The notes under the pieces are model-generated. The model searched no databases. It had not been told where the DNA came from and saw only the letters and a program-made list of their open reading frames with translations. Source: Paracentrotus lividus (lineage: Eukaryota > Echinodermata > Echinoidea > Camarodonta > Echinidae). From it: 64,000 bases of DNA. Below, one piece after another: positions 1 to 11,150 of the stretch. The DNA lies in NCBI GenBank assembly GCA_940671915.1, contig CALNVZ010003434.1, positions 23,681,078-23,745,077 of the forward strand, read 5' to 3'. A program made the position numbers and the translations under genes. Numbering within the stretch: the stretch's first letter is position 1; each line of letters starts with the position of its first letter.

Positions 1-34
1 CCCCGGGGGAGTTGTCCTCCGGGGGAGATGTCCT
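1..34. repeat. Edge of a 16-bp minisatellite
   Basis: Two head-to-tail copies of a 16-bp unit, CCGGGGGAGTTGTCCT at 3-18 and CCGGGGGAGATGTCCT at 19-34, differ at one base. The array meets the left edge of the window, so its real length and any parent element cannot be seen. Confidence 0.6.
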
Positions 35-1187
35 AGAACCATTATATAAACATAATATGGTGGCTAAAAATGTAACATAAAAAAAAATTCAAGAAGATAT
101 CATTTAAATAATATGATACTACATACAATATAGACATTTTGTTGGTAACTGCATGATAATATTGGTGTTTCCTTAAAATGTTTACCATTTTAAATAGTTC
201 TCAATATTGCATTGCGGGTCGAGCACTCAGGACTTGAATCGGCTCAATTATGAGGGATAAATTAATGAGATATATTTCATAATCTTACGTTATTTATTTA
301 CTTAGAAAGGTGACCATCGGGTATTTCGTAAGTATCTCCATTTCACATTGAATATGTCATTCATTTTCATTCAGGACTGTACAACTTTTTTTGCCTGTAG
401 CACTCATCAATATAATATCTCTAAAAGATAATTATGATGAACAAATGCAGGAAAGTGCTTACAAAAACAAAATTGTCCGTATAGAAATTTATCAATAAAT
501 AAAAAAATGTATATATACATGTGTATATAATTATGGCAGATTAAAATCATGAGATGGGATATTCTGCTTCTGTGTCTTTTTATTTTAGTGGGCCTACTCT
601 TAATCTGTTACATACCGTATACAACTTTTTGCTCAATATTTTTAAACAGATTATGATGGTCGACTCGTGACAAAAAAGGAACGATTCATAATAATTACCA
701 CTACTCCCGTTTGGAGGGAAACGCTTGTTCAGCATAGCCTACACTAATTAATGTTGAGGAATGCTGAGAATGTTTATGCAATCGTCTGTTACTTTGCACC
801 CGAATGAAACACATGGGGCTTGAACCTACTAATTACGCATGACAAGAAGCAAGAAAAACAGAGTCTTTGCACATTGAAAATACAATTTATGTCAGTATCT
901 TACGCGCGTACACGGGCGCCTCGTTTGTTTTTCTTGCCCCGCGGCTTATTCAACTCATGTTTGATCACATTAATGCATGTAGCAGTGACAGTGAGAGACA
1001 AAAAAAAAAAATGATTTCAATTGAATGATTCTTAACCAAAGTTTAAAGATGGTGTATAGTTTTGGGACAGGGAAAAAAATTCAATTTGGATTGACAGTTA
1101 GATAATATGAAAGATTGAATCTTATAACTATAATAAAGAAAATTATATTTACTTGAAATCTCGTTTTAGTGTCTTTATTTCACAATA
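35..1187. other. Unassigned AT-rich DNA
   Basis: I see no coding frame with credible composition, no inverted repeat and no RNA gene. Short open frames here, for example 820-1014 on the plus strand, end in poly-lysine runs from A-tracts and look accidental. Confidence 0.6.
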
Positions 1188-1189
1188 TA

Positions 1190-2170
1190 GGGAAGAGTGG
1201 GGTTAGTTGGAACACGGGGTTAGTTGAAACATTGCAATTTTCTTTAACGGCTATAAATATATTTATGCAAATGTACCCTCAGGTTGTTGCTATTAGTAAC
1301 TGCCGTCCACCACATTTTAGACAGCACACATGCTACAAGCCTCGTGAAGTTAGAAAGCAATGTTTGTTTTTTCACCTTCTGAGTAAATTTTGTCACTTTC
1401 ACAATTGTTTTATTATCTCAGAGAAGATCATAAATTAAGTTGGCCAGTTTTTGAGGATAATAAACGGTTATACCAAGCTACAAAACAAGGGGGGAAAATG
1501 GCATATTGTTGGCCGTCTTTTGTGCTGTAAGCTTACAAATGTCAAACGGGCCTCTGGGGTTAGTTGGAACATTTTGAACGGGGTTAGTTGGAACATGTAC
1601 TAAGTAAATAGGTTTCAGCTGAATAAAAAAATAAAAATCTTATAATTCAGTGAAGTGTTCCAAAATATTCCTATACATGTATATTAGTGCACATTGGACA
1701 ATTTTATTTTGGTTTAAACAAAATATATTGTAGAATGCTACTTCACAGGACTTTTGAATATTTCTATGTGAGTGGATGCCATCAAGTGTAATAAAACATG
1801 AAGTAAACAAAAAATTTGAACACCAATCTTTAATATTTTAATTAGAATCAATAAAGCAAATTTGCTGAACCCATGTAATAATGTTGCGATAGTTTAAATA
1901 TAATTATAAAGATACCATGCACAATGTTTCAATTTACCCCATACCATGTTTCAACTAACCCCGTGTGTGGGGTTAGTTGGAACACTTGACATGGTCTTAC
2001 TGAAGATGGATTTTTTCCGGAACCATCACTAAGTTTAAGAATTTTATGGGGTACATTTGTAGCATACAGATATACACTCCAGCTGATTGTTTATTGTTTC
2101 TTGAAATAAATCAGTTTTTGTTTTACGGCCATTTTTTGTGAAAAATGTTCCATATAACCCCGCTCTCCCC
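1190..2170. mobile_element. TA-flanked inverted-repeat DNA element, 981 bp
   Basis: The left end reads GGGAAGAGTGGGGTTAGTTG. The reverse complement of the right end reads GGGGAGAGCGGGGTTATATG, giving imperfect terminal inverted repeats of about 25 bp. Both ends abut the dinucleotide TA (1188-1189 and 2171-2172), consistent with a TA target duplication. A 15-bp word, GGGGTTAGTTGGAAC or a close variant, occurs at 1199, 1216, 1556, 1580 and 1969 on plus and at 1926, 1948 and 2147 on minus. The words are thus subterminal and internal as well as terminal. No transposase-like frame is present, so this is a non-autonomous element. TA duplication is typical of several superfamilies, and I cannot assign one. 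Confidence 0.75.
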
Positions 2171-2172
2171 TA

Positions 2173-3505
2173 AGTATACAACTTGGAAACTCGAGGACCC
2201 GACACCTTTTCCCCCCCGCTTTTGCGAGAGTCGGCAGTCAGCGTTCTCGTGGAAAACGAATGGGGATTCTCTTATGTGGGTGATACACACTGATCGTACG
2301 CATGCGGTAAGCTTCAGCGAGCGGCATCGAGCGCAGCAAAGGTCTAAAACAACCGTTACATTATGTTTCTTTTAAACATTTTCACTGAAATTCACCGGAA
2401 ATCATGAAAGGAATATCACAAGATCTCTCACACGTGCAATGTGGACAACACAAGACTATATTTGATCGGTTTTATGCCGATTCCTTTTTAGTAAACTATA
2501 ACACAGCTTTAAAGCACAATCTGGCTAAAATGGGGGGGGGGGGTGGATTATTAGTAGAGCGCGCGTATAGGGAAAGGACGTATAATAATTGGGAGAATGA
2601 CCATGCATGTCCACCACCAGCGTAAATTAAATATGTTATTCATTTTTCAAAACCACCGGAGGCTGGGCTATGGTGACACATTGGATATATAGCCTGTAAC
2701 TTTGGATAGATAGATTACGTTGATATGATAACTATAAATTCGACAGGGAGTAGAAATTGGTGTGCCTTTCATTTTTGATATGTTTTGTAGTCTTTCAAAG
2801 GTCCAAACCATACCCAAAGTAGAGGGAATTTTATCTGTTAGGGGATTCTATTCCTCATAGCCTTGGGTTATTCCATTAACCAGGTGGTATTTAGGCATGT
2901 TGTTTCGTCCATTTTTAGTTCCTTTATTTTGTTGGACAAGACTTTTGTCTAATCATGATTTCAAAGTCATCTCCTGTGATAGGAAGTAACAGGTTTCTGA
3001 TTACACGTATGCATTCACATTCTCACTGTAAGAAAGGACACCTTGTGATGAATTCTAAGGGTGAATTCTATTGGTGAAGGTTAAAGATATTTTTTAGTCA
3101 TCTTGTTTTATTAAAGAAGCACGTACCGTATAGTACAAGGTCGAGTGATATTAATGTCTTAAAAATTTTAAGTAAAAGGTCTTACGAGAAGTAGTTTATC
3201 CATCCGGCTGTATACCCGTCACACCCTGCTTCATCACCTATATTCTCTCAGCAGGGAATTCTTTAAAAACTATTACAGGTAAGATTTAATGACATACCTC
3301 CAAAATCCTACAAATCTCTTTGTAAAATTTTGTGCAAATGTTCATTATTCCGATTCTCAGGAATTGCACTTTCGGGAATACCACGCAGGCCATCACTGTT
3401 TCAATAATTAGGTCTACTAATCTGAAATAATGTTATTTTCTTATACGTAACTATAGGTGAGTTGTTATAAGTTAAAACTTTGATGCCATTCTCCCCTCTC
3501 TTTTG
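2173..3505. other. Unassigned DNA
   Basis: Two plus-strand frames of 73-76 codons (2145-2375, 2404-2625) show no recognisable domain, and the second crosses a G run at 2532-2542. I see no repeat structure or RNA gene. Confidence 0.55.
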
Positions 3506-3559
<54 letters not shown>

Positions 3560-3600
3560 TCTCCCTTTCTCTCTTTCTCGATGCTCCCTTCCTCTCTCAC
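3506..3600. repeat. C-run followed by (CT)20 and CT-rich DNA
   Basis: Ten C residues at 3506-3515 run into uninterrupted CT dinucleotides to about 3554, then an imperfect CT-rich tail. The minus-strand frame across it encodes only alternating Arg-Glu and is not a gene. Confidence 0.95.
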
Positions 3601-4474
3601 ACCCTTTCTCAATCTCGATCCATTTAAAATCATCGTGTGAATTAGAAGGTAAAGTTTAAGTTTATCCACTAAAATTATAACACAAATATCCGAGTAATGA
3701 CTAAATCACCTCTCATAGTTCAACTTCGAGCAAAATTTATATTATATACATTAAACAGTATTGCCAAACTTATGAATATGATACTTCTCTATAACGTTTA
3801 CTCATAATGGTTATCAAATTGATAATTTGATAGGTTCAAAAACATCAGAATAATTATTCAAAGATAATTATAATGGCATCATTAATTTTTGGATTCTCTG
3901 AATTTGATGAACAATTAATAATAACTGGGACAAGCCCGCTATTCACAGCCAGCTCTCACTATCTTTATCCTATATCCATAATTTTCTCTGAGATATACTG
4001 TTTGAGGAATACCAACGCCAAGTTCTCATTAAAATGTCATTCCTATGAAACATAACAACATTAATGGAAAGCCCTGAAGTGATTTAAAATGCATTGTACG
4101 GATGATGGAGATTGAAAAGTGTTCTTTCAAAAATTAACAACCCAGAGGAGCTCATATCAATTTTACATTGTGTTATCAAAATAGTTACATGTAGGTTTAT
4201 CGATCTGGCATCTGCTGAAATTGCGAATATTATCATCAGTAAAGAACAGTGCTCGGAGCCTCGGAACGTAAGACAGTAATATTTCCTTAAATAATTATTT
4301 GGTCTGATAATAACATGATCATCTTTTAATTGATTCCAAAACTTATATCGAGCCACATACCAAAATCGATGAACATTTTAGCTTTGTACCAGATAGTGTT
4401 CAAACGATATTTACTATACGAATTTAATTCATTACAATGTAGTTTTAGGGCTTAAGTTGTTATTAAGGTTGAGA
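3601..4474. other. Unassigned AT-rich DNA
   Basis: No coding signature, RNA gene or repeat was recognised. Frames at 3873-4055 (+) and 4084-4356 (-) are short and show no domain. Confidence 0.55.
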
Positions 4475-4690
4475 TTGAGTTTATGATGAGATACTTTGAA
4501 AGATCTTAGATCAAATTAAGATTGGAATTAATTTAGTATATAAAAATTGGACAATGATCGTCAGAGTATGCACTCTAAAAATTATGAAGGGAGAAAGTGA
4601 ATTGATTCAGATTAAGTTTTAAATTGAGTTTATGATTAGGTATATTCAAAGATCCAAGATCAATTAAGAGGGGCATTAATTTCTTGCGTT
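4475..4690 (+). repeat. Imperfect tandem duplication, period about 149 bp
   Basis: A stretch beginning TTGAGTTTATGATGAGATAC at 4475 and ending near AATTAATTT recurs from 4624 as TTGAGTTTATGATTAGGTAT. Both copies continue with a similar AAGATC...GATCAA...TTAAT series over about 60 bp. The intervening 90 bp is not obviously duplicated. Confidence 0.6.
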
Positions 4691-4811
4691 CCCCAAAACC
4701 ATAGAAAATAGTTTTAATGGAAACGCGCTTTTAACACTGTAGTGTTAGAAATTTGCAACACATCTTGGAATTCATATAAGAGCACCGTTCCAATTCCTTC
4801 CTGTCTGGTGT

Positions 4812-4963
4812 AGCTCTGGGGGGGCATTTCATCAAAGGACTTGTCGGACGTTTTATCCGACAAATTTGCTCTCAGCCAATCAGATGCAAGCATTTCAGTA
4901 GCTTATAACAGTTTGTCGGATAAAACGTCCGACAAGTCCTTTCATGAAACACCCCCCTGAGCT
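4812..4963. mobile_element. 152-bp fold-back MITE
   Basis: Two arms of about 52 bp are near-perfect reverse complements. The inner, perfectly paired part includes AAAGGACTTGTCGGACGTTT on the left and its complement on the right (to 4942). The outer part is a G-run then CATTTCAT, against ATGAAACACCCCCC. The 45-bp loop contains AGCCAATCAGATGC. AGCT lies at both outer boundaries; because it is self-complementary it could be a target duplication or part of the repeat. No coding capacity. The whole unit should form a strong hairpin as single-stranded DNA or RNA. Confidence 0.85.
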
Positions 4964-7278
4964 AACTCAAAGCATCTCCGTCACTCAATTGATATTTCAA
5001 GTCATCTTCAAATAATTTGCCTTGGGCTGTATCACCATGCCAATCATTATGTACGCACATTCTATCAACTTATGAATGTTATGTCTCGTCGAAGTCACAT
5101 CCAAACGGTAAAATGATGTACTGTACAAGAGAGATAGACTATAGTCATGTGTGAAATTTCGATTCCATTGCTTTTATTCCTTGTCCGCATTAAGATCAAA
5201 GGTTTTTAAATAAATTTATGTTGTTTGTAGATAATAATTGTTCCTATTTGCTTACTTACTTTTAAAAATTGTGTCACAATTTCTCTTGTGTTACTCCTAG
5301 GCTAATCTCATATTTGGAAATAGACTGAGAAGGGGATGGCATACGGCAAATTTGGAGAGAAAACAGCGTGCGCAAAGGGATTTTGTTTTGTTTTGTTTTG
5401 TTTTGTTTTATTTAAATGTTTCCCAAAAGATAAGGGGCGCCGCTTGAGTCCCGCCTGGATCTACATTTTCTATTTTTACCTATTTTCGTGCCGTGTTTGA
5501 ACCTTTTATTTGGAACCGCTTAATTACTTGTTTACAATACTTTAAATGTTGGCAGGATGTGAACGAGAACGTAAAAGGAAATATTTTTAGGACAACTCCC
5601 CGCTCACGGACAACATCCCCAATTAAAATCAACATAGTGCTAGTTCTCATATGGGTATAGTAAAGGCTTCTGAACCACGGGCATTTTGCCTGGCGCTTTA
5701 TTTTCCACACACACATACAAATATTGACAGAATTGAAGAATTAACATAAACACTATAAAAAAGAAACACTAATGTCTGCTGAAACTCTTTTACAATCATG
5801 GAGTTTATATGATTGATGCTTACCGCTATTATTTCAACAACTTACTGTGAAACGGTAGGGGGGGGGGGGGTAGCTAAAATAATTCTCAAGGAGTAAAGTT
5901 TTTGACACTCAGCTCATCCTGAAAGACAAATGGAACATTCGAGCTGATTTATTAATCCCGAACCTGTTTATCTCATGGCAATTGATATTTGCTTTAACAC
6001 CTGATATTAAACCCCACAGGCACTCTGAGAGAAGACATTTCACCGGAAACCATATATGATAAATGGCGCCTCAGAAAAATTCGCTCTTAACTATACTGCT
6101 TAAAAACAAAAGGATTTGTTTCGTTCTTGGAAAACCAAGAGATTATTCTATATGATTGCAAAAATAAAAGTCAAAGTATTTTGCTTTCTTGTCTTTAACA
6201 TACTGTAACAAAAACAAAACAAAACACACAAAAAAGGAAAAGGGAAAAAAAAAGGAAAGAAAAGTAATCAATTTTAAAACTCCCCCTAAAGTCACGATAT
6301 ACATTTAAATACATACAATTAAGCAGGCGGTTCAGAGAAACAAAATTGTTCTTTTCACTTGTGCTGTTTTGTTTCGTTTGTTTTTATAAAGTCTTCTCGA
6401 GTTTGTAGCTTGTTGGTAATTTTGTATTTGATAGATTTTTCTTATATCACGGACAAATTATCGACTACAATTTTTCGTGATGAAATATGTTTTCTGTACA
6501 ATTACAGCCTTCTAATAACGGAAGACATTGATCTCAATGACAAGAGGGTATTATCCTAGAGTACTGAGATATATCAATCAGCTTGACCAATTATTATTTA
6601 CCTGTTCGCCTCGTCTTTGATTAAGCAATCATCTATCTCAATTGATAGTAAAAACAAGTCCGATGACCTGGTATCACCTCACTGTATTTGTGAATGTCGT
6701 GAAAGATATAAGGCGCTCGTACAACGGTTTTATATTGCGCTATCTTTCTAGTAATACAACATATCCAAGGTGCGTTGTGAAACAAAGCACAATTAAAATG
6801 AGTTGAACTACAGTTTTTAGATATATGACTTATTATTATGAGTAAACAATACAACAGTAGAAACACATGATTTTTTAATAAAGCAAAAATGAAGAAAAGC
6901 CCACGTAAATAGAATGCCCGAACGTGTAAAAATCATAGGTAAATTTCAATGTAAACGGTTATATTAACTTCAGGCCTCGCCCAGTTTTTATTGTTGTAAA
7001 GTTCCTGTTTGATATACATGATGATTTAACTGATGATTCCTGATCAAATTTTAGCTTGAAACAATACGCCATTGCCCATTTGGTTATAACCGTTGTTGTT
7101 AGTCCAATAATAGTGAAATGAAAGAAATCCGATCCATTTCACCATATCTTCCATTTCAACATCTAACAAAGATATGTTGATTTAGACTAGAAAAGGAATA
7201 GACATATCATTTTGATGATTATCAATTGCAACAGCAGGATACCGCGCTGATTGGAGTGAAATATGTATCAGGGTCAGC
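4964..7278. other. Unassigned AT-rich DNA with small simple repeats
   Basis: Contains a (TTTTG)6 pentanucleotide array at 5381-5412 and a G13 run at 5858-5870. An A-rich patch with repeated AAAAC lies near 6210-6260. Frames of 66-78 codons in this interval have no recognisable domain. No RNA gene or inverted element was found. Confidence 0.6.
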
Positions 7279-7298
7279 GGGGGGGGGGGGGGGGGGGG
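7279..7298 (+). repeat. Poly(G) tract of 20
   Basis: Twenty uninterrupted G residues. Such a tract can fold as a G-quadruplex and is prone to sequencing or assembly length error. Confidence 0.9.
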
Positions 7299-7521
7299 CT
7301 CACTGACGTATACCCTTCGCTGTCTGGTTCCCAATTTCTATATACCATAATCATATTTAGGAGAAGTCAAAATACGTTAATAATAAAAACAAACAAATAG
7401 CACGTTTCGTGCTCTTTAATGAACTTGGGTGGACAGGATGAACTCCGAAAATGTTTGTATCAAAAGTAAATATAATAAATATTTTACCCGCATATTCCAT
7501 GACGATGTATAGTGGTTAGTT

Positions 7522-10500
7522 ATTCAATTCAATTCAAAGATGTTTTATTTCCAAATCGTTAAAAATACATAAGCATACATGTATAATATATAAAAATCCA
7601 TAATCATTAAGATTCAGTTGAAAAGAAAAAGGAAATCTTACAAGAATAGCAAAGCTTTGTAATTAATAGAAGCTTCCCTTAATGTACAACAATACAATTA
7701 AAATGGACAATGTACACAAAATATTTTTCGGCTATACAAAAACAAGTAACATACAGATACAAGTATACGTAGAGATTCAGTTATAAATACAAATCATAGC
7801 TGCTTAAATACTATATATCATTATAAAATACATATCCATGATGAAGGAGCGATATGGGGGGAATAGAGGAGGGGGGGAGGTAAAGTACACTGTAGATAGG
7901 TTAAAGAGCATAGCTTTGATAGCAAGTTAGTATTTCATCTTATATTTGAATGAGTGAGATTTATTGCACGAGAAATAGTATTATTTAAAAGAAATTCCTA
8001 TTCGAGTCCTAGTTTGATTACTTTTAAGATTCGTTCGTTTTTAACTTTAGGGTAATGAAGTTCTATAACTAGAGCGAGTCGGTGGACATAACAATGAATC
8101 GCATATTAAATTTGAAAATGCGAAGAAGATATTAGGTTTTTTTTAGTGTAATATTGCATATCTATTTATTTAAACATGTATAAAGCAAGTTTGAATGAAA
8201 CATTTGATATCAAGATACGTTGAGAGTCTTTAAGTCATAAAAAATGTATGTTTAGAGTGAGCCAGAAAGTTGAAGATGTACAAATTCTTAAGCTTTTTTC
8301 TGAGGTTTTAATATGGTTTTTCTAATTTGGTCGAACCTATGGTACATACACCAGTCGTATGCAATATGAAGTACGGTAAATCATATGAATTGTCATTAAT
8401 TCATGTGACTATTTTTTCAGAGTAAAAAACTTGAGTATCGCAGTGTTGACTAAAAATTCCTAACATTTGGATACTTTGTTACAATTCTGCTCACATTTGT
8501 TAAAATGATTGATTCGTCAAAAATGAATACCAAGACAATTTTACATGCTTTGAAAAACTTGAGTTGGTTACTATTCATAATATTTTTTGAATTATTATGA
8601 CATGCAAATCAGTCTTTTTTGCAAAATATTACAATATTTGTTTTCTCAAAGTTTGACAATTAATTTATTTTGCTCTCTAAACCAGTCATTGATTTTTTCG
8701 AAGTTTCGTATTTTGTTGAGCGTATCAAATCATGTATATTTGGATCAGAAGCCTATAATAGTGGTATCGTCAGCAAAATAATATCATTTTTGAAAAAAGT
8801 TTGATACTTACACAAATCATTAATATATAATAGAAAATTAATGGACCTAGGATAGAACCATTGAGGATTTCCTGACGTTTATATCCTAAAAGGTGGAGTG
8901 TGATTGTTATAAGAGGACATTGCATTTCTATTGGTGAGATAAGCGCGGAACCATTTAATGGATACCCTTAATACCCAAAACTGTTTAATTTATACAAAAA
9001 GAATTTCCAGCATGATTTATTAAAGTTCAAAAGCTTTTGACAGATCTAAAAATAATTCCAAAAAGTATGCAGACCGTCTATTAATCTTTGACATTAATAT
9101 CGTTCATGTAAGTCAATAACTCAAGATCACATGAATAGTGTGCTGAAACCATATGACAAGTATTTAATAAAGATATTGATTGACGGTGAGTTAAATCTTG
9201 TGGTGATGTATTCTTTCTAATATTTATAGAAAAATATGGCAATTTAAAGTATATGGGTCTATGTTGAAATAACGATTGAGGGTCTCCTTCTGAAAATAGG
9301 TATGATTTTACATAACTTAAGATTTGATTGGGACATTACCTGTGGTTGAGAGATAAATTAAAAGATATATGACAAAGGCATGCAATTAAATGGAATTATT
9401 TTTTTGATAACTTAAGAGCTTGATGTCAATCAATTACCGACACTGGTTGCTATTTTTCAGGATTTTGAACCTATGTTTATCAGTTCATTTTTCATTAGTT
9501 GGGATTAAAACTTAGAGTTGAGTGGTGCAATTGATCAGTGTTAGTAGCATAGGATGAGAAATTGCTTAGAAGAGGGTTCTGTGTATTTTTCTCTGGAGGT
9601 TGATAGCAATTTAGTAAAATAAAATATTAAATTCTCTGCAATGGTTTGAGGATTTTGAATTGTGCTTCCATGTGTTTCAAAAATATGATAATGGACCTTT
9701 CTTTTTTTGTATGGCGCTTTCCTTGTTAAGTCGTTTATTATTCCATTGTCTTTATTTCATATTACTTTTGTTTGTTCAAATAAGATCAATATGAATGACT
9801 GGCGGACGGGCATTTCTCAAATTCTGTTCAAACTGTTTCTATACTTTTTTTATAAACGAGTTCAATCGGGTATTTGAAATTTCCTGCAAAGCTTTTATAT
9901 AATCTATCTTTTTATGAATACATTTATAATAATGATCTAGTTATCCCAGGGGTTTTCTCGGAATTTCCTTCTATTTCTTTTTTTGTAAACAAAGTGTTTA
10001 TCGTAACAGTTTTTTTAATTTGACAAGGAAAAGCATCATATGCATTATCAACCATAGAATGAACAGTATTTCGTTCCAATCAGTGATGATAAATCTTTTT
10101 TTAAGCATTGATGTGATTATCATTAATTTGTCTAAAATACACATCTGAATTAACAGTAAGATCATTATTTATTTTGGATTTTGAATTTGCTGCATGAGAA
10201 AAATAGGTAAATGATCAGTTAAGTCACTATAAAATATGCCAGGTTGAAATTCGGTAGACAATACATTAAGTGAAAATATTATCAATTAAGGTAATGGATG
10301 AATTTGAGATTCGAGTTGGTTTATCAATCACTGTTGAACGAATTGTTATATTACAACATTGACAAAATCATTAATGCATTTTAAAGATGATTGATGTAGT
10401 ATATTTAGTTCATATCCCCATAATATAAACATTCTTTGTTTTCTCTCTGTATCTTTTCCAGGCAATCATTAAAAACATCATTAAATTTATATATGGCTTG

Positions 10501-11150
10501 TTTAGGGGTCTCTATAAATGACCCAACTACAATGTTTTTATTCTTAGGAATCTGGATTCTTAAATAGGGATTCACAGAGGTCAGGGGGGAGAGATATATC
10601 AGATCGATATGACATTTCAAAGGAATCCAGTATAAGTATACCAACCCCTCCACCTCGACTTTTATTCTATCTGTGTGGTAGAAGGTATAGCCATCAGTAT
10701 CAAATAATAGGGGGGTGTTACTATGAATCCAGTTTCAGTAAAGCCAATAATTAAATTTCACCTTTAATTGATCTAAAAATGTAAATATGGCATCTTGGTT
10801 TTGTTTAAACTCCTTGAGTTAATATGTATAAGATTAAATCGATTACATGTAATTACAGTCATTGAAAGATTTATTTGAATCTTGAGCTAACCATATTTAC
10901 AGTTGTGGGATATCTAAAAAATTCATCCGGAGTCAAACATCATTAAGAACAGATTCATGATTATCAGACAGATCTAGGACATTCGAATTCAGTACATTAA
11001 TATCAGAGGCTATGGAATTTGAGTGTCATATTCAAGCTCATGCTGTAGATCAGTATTCGAAATAGAGTGGAATGGGAAGATATTCTACTAAATTGTTATC
11101 AAGATTTACACTCATCTTACAAGGAAACACATACAGACATACATGTGACA
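7522..11150 (-). mobile_element. Decayed non-LTR retrotransposon (CR1/L2-like), minus strand
   Basis: Reading the reverse complement from about 11,150 downwards gives, in canonical LINE order, an AP-endonuclease-like domain, a reverse transcriptase, a 3' UTR and a terminal short repeat. The 3' end on the minus strand is TTTGAATTGAATTGAAT (plus 7522-7538), the kind of short terminal repeat seen on CR1/L2-type elements. The 5' limit is uncertain. Coding similarity fades above about 11,150, and no ORF1 was recognised up to 12,500. The clade is inferred from domain order and motif style. Frame breaks are too many for activity. Confidence 0.8.
8250..11130 (-). pseudogene. LINE ORF2 remnant: endonuclease plus reverse transcriptase
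   Basis: Fragments read on the minus strand in several frames. An endonuclease start resembling NLIHINSRSLNKNQ lies at about 10,796-10,841, a TETW-like motif near 10,724-10,746, and SRGGGVGIL near 10,636-10,662. An open stretch (10,405-10,653) ends in GDMN, matching the GDFN motif, and LTDHLP lies at about 10,208-10,225, matching the SDHLP motif. The reverse transcriptase follows: FLDLSKAFE (motif A) at 9,023-9,053, NGSILGPLIF (motif B) at about 8,830-8,862, and FADDTTII (catalytic motif C) at 8,754-8,777. Broken thumb-like sequence runs to about 8,250. Stops and frameshifts separate most motifs. The product would have nicked target DNA and reverse-transcribed the element RNA; this copy cannot. 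Confidence 0.8.
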
